Assembly (NCBI RefSeq): GCF_001879205.1
Contig: NZ_MLFK01000002.1
Span: 583,736-647,735 of the forward strand
Reading direction: 5' to 3'
Length of the DNA: 64,000 bases
Source: Flavobacterium johnsoniae
GTDB taxonomy: Bacteria; Bacteroidota; Bacteroidia; Flavobacteriales; Flavobacteriaceae
Part shown: positions 59,480 to 64,000 of the stretch, one piece after another
How positions within the stretch are numbered: the first letter of the stretch is position 1
How the letters are laid out: every line of letters starts with the position of its first letter
The notes under the pieces: model-generated
Seen by the model: only the letters and a program-made list of their open reading frames with translations
Told to the model about the DNA's origin: nothing
Database searches by the model: none
Made by a program: the position numbers and the translations under genes

Positions 59480-60571
59480 ATGAGCATGATTACAAAACAC
59501 AACTGGACAAAAGAAGAAATAATCGCAATCTACAATAAACCGTTGATGGATTTGCTTTATGAAGCAGCCACGATTCATAGACAACAACATGATCCAAACG
59601 TAGTTCAGGTATCTACTTTACTTTCTATAAAAACCGGCGGATGCCCAGAAGATTGCGGCTACTGTCCTCAGGCCGCAAGATATAATACTGGGGTTGAAGG
59701 AAATGATTTAATGACTGTAAGTCAGGTAAAAGCACAAGCTTTGAGAGCTAAATCTAACGGATCTTCCCGCGTATGCATGGGAGCTGCCTGGAGGAATGTA
59801 AAAGACGGTGAAGAATTCGATCAGGTTCTGGAAATGGTTCGTACCATCAATAAACTTGACATGGAGGTTTGCTGCACTCTTGGAATGCTTACCGAAAATC
59901 AGGCACAACGTTTGGCAGAAGCCGGCTTATATGCTTACAACCATAATTTAGATACTTCTGAAGAATATTATAAAGACGTGATTTCGACACGTGGTTTCGA
60001 AGATCGTTTACAAACTATAGAAAATGTTCGTAAAACAAATGTTACGGTTTGCAGCGGCGGTATTATCGGGATGGGCGAAAGTATCGAAGACAGAGCGGGA
60101 ATGCTTGTAGCGCTTTCGACTTTAAATCCGCAGCCGGAATCAGTACCAATTAATGCTTTGGTAGCGGTTGAAGGAACGCCTATGGAAGAAGAAAAACCTG
60201 TTGAAATCTGGGAAATGATTCGTATGGTGGCTACAACCAGAATTGTTATGCCGGAAACTCAGGTTCGTTTATCTGCCGGAAGAACCAATATGTCTCGCGA
60301 AGGACAGGCTATGTGCTTTTTTGCAGGAGCAAATTCAATATTTGCAGGAGATAAATTACTTACTACTCCAAACCCTGATGTAAACGACGACATGAAAATG
60401 TTTGAAACTTTAGGAATGGTCGCTCAAAAGCCTTTTATCAAAATAATGCAGCCCAAAACTGTAGAGGCAGCAGATTCTCAATTTGCACCATTAGGAGAAA
60501 AACCAAGATGGTCAAGACCGGGACATACAATTGAAAGAAATGTTGAGGCTTCGATCAAATCAAAAATTTAA
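59480..60571 (+). CDS. bioB: Biotin synthase (radical SAM)
   Basis: Inserts sulfur into dethiobiotin. The 363 residues carry the radical-SAM [4Fe-4S] motif Cys55-x3-Cys59-x2-Cys62 (GGCPEDCGYCPQ). The [2Fe-2S] ligands are in SRVCMGAAW, VCCTLGM and VCSGGIIGMGE, and the conserved Arg in RLSAGRTNM. The C-terminus FAPLGEKPRWSRPGH is longer than in some orthologs. Other bio genes are not adjacent, so bioB is a single-gene unit here. Confidence 0.97.
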   Translation: MSMITKHNWTKEEIIAIYNKPLMDLLYEAATIHRQQHDPNVVQVSTLLSIKTGGCPEDCGYCPQAARYNTGVEGNDLMTVSQVKAQALRAKSNGSSRVCMGAAWRNVKDGEEFDQVLEMVRTINKLDMEVCCTLGMLTENQAQRLAEAGLYAYNHNLDTSEEYYKDVISTRGFEDRLQTIENVRKTNVTVCSGGIIGMGESIEDRAGMLVALSTLNPQPESVPINALVAVEGTPMEEEKPVEIWEMIRMVATTRIVMPETQVRLSAGRTNMSREGQAMCFFAGANSIFAGDKLLTTPNPDVNDDMKMFETLGMVAQKPFIKIMQPKTVEAADSQFAPLGEKPRWSRPGHTIERNVEASIKSKI

Positions 60572-60605
60572 TTAAAAGAGCTCAAAAATCTCGATAAATA
60601 TTTTT

Positions 60606-60641
60606 AAATTGCTTATGACACAGAGTTATAAGCAATTTTTT
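60606..60641 (+). terminator. Terminator of bioB
   Basis: AAATTGCTTAT / ATAAGCAATTT stem with loop GACACAGAGTT, followed by a T-run, 35 nt after the stop. Confidence 0.8.
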
Positions 60642-60651
60642 ATTTATAAAA

Positions 60652-61518
60652 ATGAAATTAAAACAAATCGAGAGGGTTAAAAAAATCTCTAAAGCTGATT
60701 TTATTTCCCAATATGTAAAAAAACAAATTCCAGTTGTTGTTGAAGAATTAACCGAAGACTGGCCAGCTTATGAAAAATGGAAATTATCCTATATCAATAA
60801 GATTGCCGGTGACATCACTGTTCCACTATACGATGACAGGCCCGTAAATCACGAAGAAGGTTTTAATGAGGCTCATACAAAAATGAAGATGAGTGATTAC
60901 ATTCATTTATTAGAATCAAAACCTACTAATTACCGCATTTTCCTTTATAATTTAATGAAAGAAGTACCATTGTTGAAAGAAGACTTCTTATGGCCGGATA
61001 TTGGTTTAAAATTAGTCAGACAGCTGCCAATGTTGTTTTTTGGCGGAGAAAACGCAAAGGTATTTATGCATTATGATATTGATTACTCGAATATTCTGCA
61101 TTTTCATTTTCATGGAGAAAAACAATGCATGATTTTTGCACCTGATCAGTCAAAATATATGTACAAAGTACCTCACGCTTTAATTTCAAGAGAGGATATT
61201 GATTTTGACAATCCGGATTATGATAAATTTCCTGCGCTTAAAAACGCCGAAGGTTATATCACCAATCTTAAGCATGGAGAAATGTTGTACATGCCGGAAG
61301 GATACTGGCATTATATGAAATATTTAACTCCGGGGTTTTCGATGAGTCTTCGTGCATTTCCAAAAAACATTACCAATTTATCAAAAGCAGCGTACAATGT
61401 TTTTATTATGCGCTATTTTGATATTATGATGCGAAAGTTTAAAGGCCAGAAATGGATTGATTACAAAAATGAAAAAGCTATTATTAATACAAATCAAAAT
61501 CTTCGAAAGAGTGCGTGA
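60652..61518 (+). CDS. Cupin-like / JmjC-domain 2-oxoglutarate oxygenase candidate
   Basis: A 288-residue cytosolic protein with a cupin_8/JmjC fold. IPVVVEELTEDWPAYEKW opens the domain. The metal triad is visible as His-x-Asp in FMHYDIDYSN and the distal His in GYWHYMKY; HFHFHGEKQCMIF is the second strand. Family members are Fe(II)/2-oxoglutarate hydroxylases acting on proteins, RNA or small molecules. Substrate unknown. It starts only 11 nt after the bioB terminator, with no clear -7 box, so its promoter is unresolved. Confidence 0.85.
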   Translation: MKLKQIERVKKISKADFISQYVKKQIPVVVEELTEDWPAYEKWKLSYINKIAGDITVPLYDDRPVNHEEGFNEAHTKMKMSDYIHLLESKPTNYRIFLYNLMKEVPLLKEDFLWPDIGLKLVRQLPMLFFGGENAKVFMHYDIDYSNILHFHFHGEKQCMIFAPDQSKYMYKVPHALISREDIDFDNPDYDKFPALKNAEGYITNLKHGEMLYMPEGYWHYMKYLTPGFSMSLRAFPKNITNLSKAAYNVFIMRYFDIMMRKFKGQKWIDYKNEKAIINTNQNLRKSA

Positions 61519-61536
61519 TTACGATTTTTAAGAAAG

Positions 61537-61577
61537 AAAAAACCAGCTGCAGTATTTCAATCTCCAGCTGGTTTTTT
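61537..61577. terminator. Bidirectional terminator between convergent genes
   Basis: AAAAAACCAGCTG / CAGCTGGTTTTTT, 13-bp perfect stem with a 15-nt loop, 19 nt after the cupin gene and 11 nt before the T9SS gene's stop. Confidence 0.9.
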
Positions 61578-61588
61578 GTTTTTATTCC

Positions 61589-64000
61589 TTAGTTAAAAAC
61601 AATTTTTCTAGTTTCTATTTTTCCATTTTCTAAAGTTACTTTTAAAATCAAAACCTGATTACCAGATTGGAAATTTGAAATCTGAAGTTCGTTATTATCA
61701 ACTTTTTTATTGTTATAAAGTAATTTCCCCGAAATATCAAAAATCGAAACTTCTTTTATTAAATCTACATCCGAATTTAATCGTATATTTTTATCTTTTA
61801 CTGAAGCATACAAACTATTGTTCTGACTTTGAAAATCATCAACACCTAAAGTACCGTTTGTATATCTTAAAACAAATCTATTGTTAAAAGTTCCAATGGC
61901 CGTAGTGAATTTATAGTTGCTGTTTTGCAGATTATGAACTGTATTGGTTACTTTATCTTCAAGATAAATTGCATGATTGCTTAAAACTCCATCTGTATGG
62001 TCAATCGCAATTGTAAATTCACCTACAATAGCAGATCTGTAACCTAGCGGCACAATATCAGATTCATCAAAAGGAAGAGCCCTGCCTTGAATCACTAAAT
62101 TTTGGCCTTCGTTAATACTGTAAAAATCAAGATAAGGATTTCCGTTTAAAGATATTCCATCATAATTATGATCCCATGAATTAGTCGCTCCTTCAATATA
62201 ACCTACTAATAATTGTTTAAACGCTCCTTCTGTATTCGTCAAATTTATCCAGGCTCTGTGTCTTTCTAAATTTGTTTTATTATTAGCCGTTGTTTTAAAA
62301 AACTGACTGTTATTTCCGGGCACTCTCATTGTATTAGTAAAAATAGCGGATGGATTTGTTTTTGATAGTGCGAAAAAGGCCTGGCCAGCCGCAATGTATC
62401 CAGACGGGGCAGTTTGATTTCCAGGGCTCTCTGCGCCCTCGCTGTCCATGTCTCCTATCAGTACACTTCCTGTTATATTATAAATTGCATAATCAGCACT
62501 ATTGTATTTGTACGGAGCTGTTCCGCCAGTTCCCGGAGTTGTATTATGAGTCCAAAAGTATAAAGTACCATATAGATTATCCGCATTATCAAAAATAAAC
62601 TGATCTGCATATATTGCTGACGGATAAGGATTCCCTATTAAATTCCATTTTTCGATACCTACAAGTGCCACAGGAATCGTTCCATTATTAGGAACCCCAA
62701 CAAATGTGGCAGTTTGCGTCCCTGGTGTAACAATATCAAAATACTGCGGTCCTCTAACACTGTAGCCCTGACCGGGAATCATTTCTATATTTCCATTATA
62801 ATGAATCACCCAGCTTGCATTAGGATTATAACTGGTATACTTATCGGCCAAGGTACCCGGAGATAAATCATGCAAAGTAAAAATCGGGGTACGAACAATT
62901 GGTGAGGACCAATAAGTATAATCATATCGACGGGTTAGAGTGTTTCTTTTATAAATAATATTTCCAGTATTTACTGCATTGGCAGTCTGCAATAAACTTG
63001 AATTGTTTTCAAAAGTTAATGTTCCTCCATTATTATTCACTGCATTTGTAATTGTTAAGGTATGATTCGAATTTACCGTAACATTTACACCTGGATCTAC
63101 AGTACAAGAACATCCGTTTAAGTTTCCTGTTGTAGAATAATTACCTGAAAACCGAATAGCATCTGTTATTAGAGGTTCACTTCCTTTTGACCAGGCTGTT
63201 CCGTTCCAGGTATTTGTAACAGGTGCAAAGATCTCAATACCAGCTGTTGGCAATGAAGGGCAGCTTGAAATTTGTTCAACAGTAAAAGTGTAGATTCCCG
63301 GAGCTAAATTAGACACCGTAAAACTCGGAGTTGAACCTGTGTAAATTTGCTGTACGGTTCCGTTACTTTGCCTGATAGTCCAGGTAACTGATGGAATTAA
63401 ACCGTTTAATGTTATACTTCCGGAAGGATTAACACAAGTGGGCTGCACAACCGTTCCCGGAACTGGTGCGTCGGGTTTTGGGTTAATTGTAATTACCGCT
63501 GTTCCATTTGTAAACCCCGAACTTCTAGTACAGAATGCATCAGTAACCGAAACCAGTACATAAGTCGTCGAGCTGTTAATTGGGGAAGTAAAAGGTATAA
63601 AACCAGTTCCGCTTGCAATTCCTGTGGCAGTTATATTTGGCCCGCCGTTCTCAGTGTAAACAATTGTATAAGGCCCTGTACCTGCAGATGCTGTAAAAGT
63701 TAACTGACCAGCACTTGTTCCACAAAACGGACCATTGGCTGTTAGACTTCCTTGTGGCAATGGATTTACTGTCACCGAAAAAGGAGAACCTGCAGAAACA
63801 CAGCCGTTCGCATTTTTAACTGTTAGTGTTCCCGTATAAGTTCCTGCTGCTGTTCCGGAAGGAATTGCAAGAGTAACCGAACCCGGCTGAAGAGCCTGGT
63901 CTGTAACCGCGGCAAAAGTATTCGCAGGACTTGTATTCCAAACAATACTATACGTTGTCGGGCTATTTGTCGTAGCACTGTAAGTTAAAGCAGTAGTTTG
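61589..64000 (-). CDS. T9SS adhesin-like secreted protein, 5' end outside window
   Basis: The frame is open to position 64000 (803 residues visible plus stop), so the N-terminus and start are missing; a GTG at 63775 is internal. The visible part begins with Ig-like/SprB-type repeats ending in VTVNPLP and ITINPKP, each with Cys-containing strands. A G8-like or pectate-lyase-like segment follows (AIRFSGNYSTTGNLNGCSCTV in part; GVNVTVNSNHTLTI; GTLTFENNSSLLQ), with a region common in flavobacterial surface proteins (YTYWSSPIV; KWNLIGNPYPSAIYADQFI). The C-terminus is a T9SS sorting domain (EVSIFDISGKLLYNN; NGKIETRKIVFN). A secreted or cell-surface binding role is likely. Confidence 0.85.
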   Translation of the reverse strand, partial: QTTALTYSATTNSPTTYSIVWNTSPANTFAAVTDQALQPGSVTLAIPSGTAAGTYTGTLTVKNANGCVSAGSPFSVTVNPLPQGSLTANGPFCGTSAGQLTFTASAGTGPYTIVYTENGGPNITATGIASGTGFIPFTSPINSSTTYVLVSVTDAFCTRSSGFTNGTAVITINPKPDAPVPGTVVQPTCVNPSGSITLNGLIPSVTWTIRQSNGTVQQIYTGSTPSFTVSNLAPGIYTFTVEQISSCPSLPTAGIEIFAPVTNTWNGTAWSKGSEPLITDAIRFSGNYSTTGNLNGCSCTVDPGVNVTVNSNHTLTITNAVNNNGGTLTFENNSSLLQTANAVNTGNIIYKRNTLTRRYDYTYWSSPIVRTPIFTLHDLSPGTLADKYTSYNPNASWVIHYNGNIEMIPGQGYSVRGPQYFDIVTPGTQTATFVGVPNNGTIPVALVGIEKWNLIGNPYPSAIYADQFIFDNADNLYGTLYFWTHNTTPGTGGTAPYKYNSADYAIYNITGSVLIGDMDSEGAESPGNQTAPSGYIAAGQAFFALSKTNPSAIFTNTMRVPGNNSQFFKTTANNKTNLERHRAWINLTNTEGAFKQLLVGYIEGATNSWDHNYDGISLNGNPYLDFYSINEGQNLVIQGRALPFDESDIVPLGYRSAIVGEFTIAIDHTDGVLSNHAIYLEDKVTNTVHNLQNSNYKFTTAIGTFNNRFVLRYTNGTLGVDDFQSQNNSLYASVKDKNIRLNSDVDLIKEVSIFDISGKLLYNNKKVDNNELQISNFQSGNQVLILKVTLENGKIETRKIVFN

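Noticed and set aside
59400..59480. Biotin operator or riboswitch before bioB
   Set aside because: Only a plain promoter is seen; no extended palindrome or conserved RNA fold in the short leader.
1..64000. CRISPR arrays, transposases, prophage or integrase genes
   Set aside because: No regularly spaced direct repeats and no IS or phage gene were found; the repeats present are short intergenic palindromes.
1..64000. tRNA or rRNA genes
   Set aside because: No intergenic stretch showed a cloverleaf with the TTCRANNC arm or rRNA landmarks on reading both strands.

Overview
The window is a chromosomal segment of a Bacteroidota bacterium, most likely Flavobacterium. The evidence is AT-rich DNA, SusC/SusD pairs, type IX secretion (T9SS) C-terminal sorting domains, Bacteroidota lipoprotein boxes and promoters of the -7 TAnnTTTG / -33 TTG class. 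At least sixteen exact TAnnTTTG boxes sit just upstream of gene starts. Genus is inferred from gene style; there is no rRNA or tRNA in the window.

Layout. 1-2448 (-): 5' part of a large secreted MORN/YwqK-repeat protein running off the left edge. 2640-3635: gpsA. 3999-10743 (+): a tight four-gene outer-membrane operon (TonB-dependent receptor, DUF4876-like lipoprotein, DUF6850-like beta-barrel, di-haem cytochrome c peroxidase). 10925-15095: housekeeping and small conserved genes (pheS, a zinc-ribbon protein, a lipoprotein, a CvpA-like protein) with palindromic repeats in most gaps. 15268-39281 (-): an eleven-gene polysaccharide utilization locus. 39779-41221 (+): two tandem NUDIX-winged-helix regulators, divergent from it. 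41278-41487 (-): an orphan double-glycine leader peptide. 41970-48073: lepA, a beta-barrel protein, a WYL regulator, two DinB proteins and thiL. 48162-52247 (-): a signalling cluster (NarL-type regulator, lipoprotein TPR histidine kinase, small exported protein, LytTR regulator). 52527-61518: glyS, comF, a T9SS metalloprotease, ribF, a membrane protein, bioB and a cupin/JmjC-like protein. 61589-64000 (-): 3' part of a T9SS adhesin-like protein running off the right edge.

How the genes work together. The locus at 15-39 kb reads as a xyloglucan utilization locus. GH5 with a BACON domain (endo-xyloglucanase), GH31 (alpha-xylosidase), GH2 (beta-galactosidase), GH95 (alpha-fucosidase), GH3 (beta-glucosidase) and a SIAE/CE20-type acetylesterase together cover every linkage of acetylated fucogalacto-xyloglucan. 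SusC, SusD and a third surface lipoprotein bind and import the oligosaccharides. GH39 and an inverting-type GH97 are extra activities. No hybrid two-component sensor or ECF sigma/anti-sigma pair is present. The divergent NUDIX regulators, with degenerate NUDIX boxes, are the likely sensors. A repeated TTGACTACAA-type element lies in the divergent control region, and a 27/30 copy lies next to the orphan peptide gene.

The most interesting items are the shared operator-like element, the recombining NUDIX regulator pair, the orphan GG peptide, the receptor-DUF4876-DUF6850-peroxidase operon, a LytTR regulator with Glu in place of the phospho-acceptor Asp, and many families of intergenic palindromes. 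All residue numbers and coordinates were counted by hand from the sequence; no database search was run.
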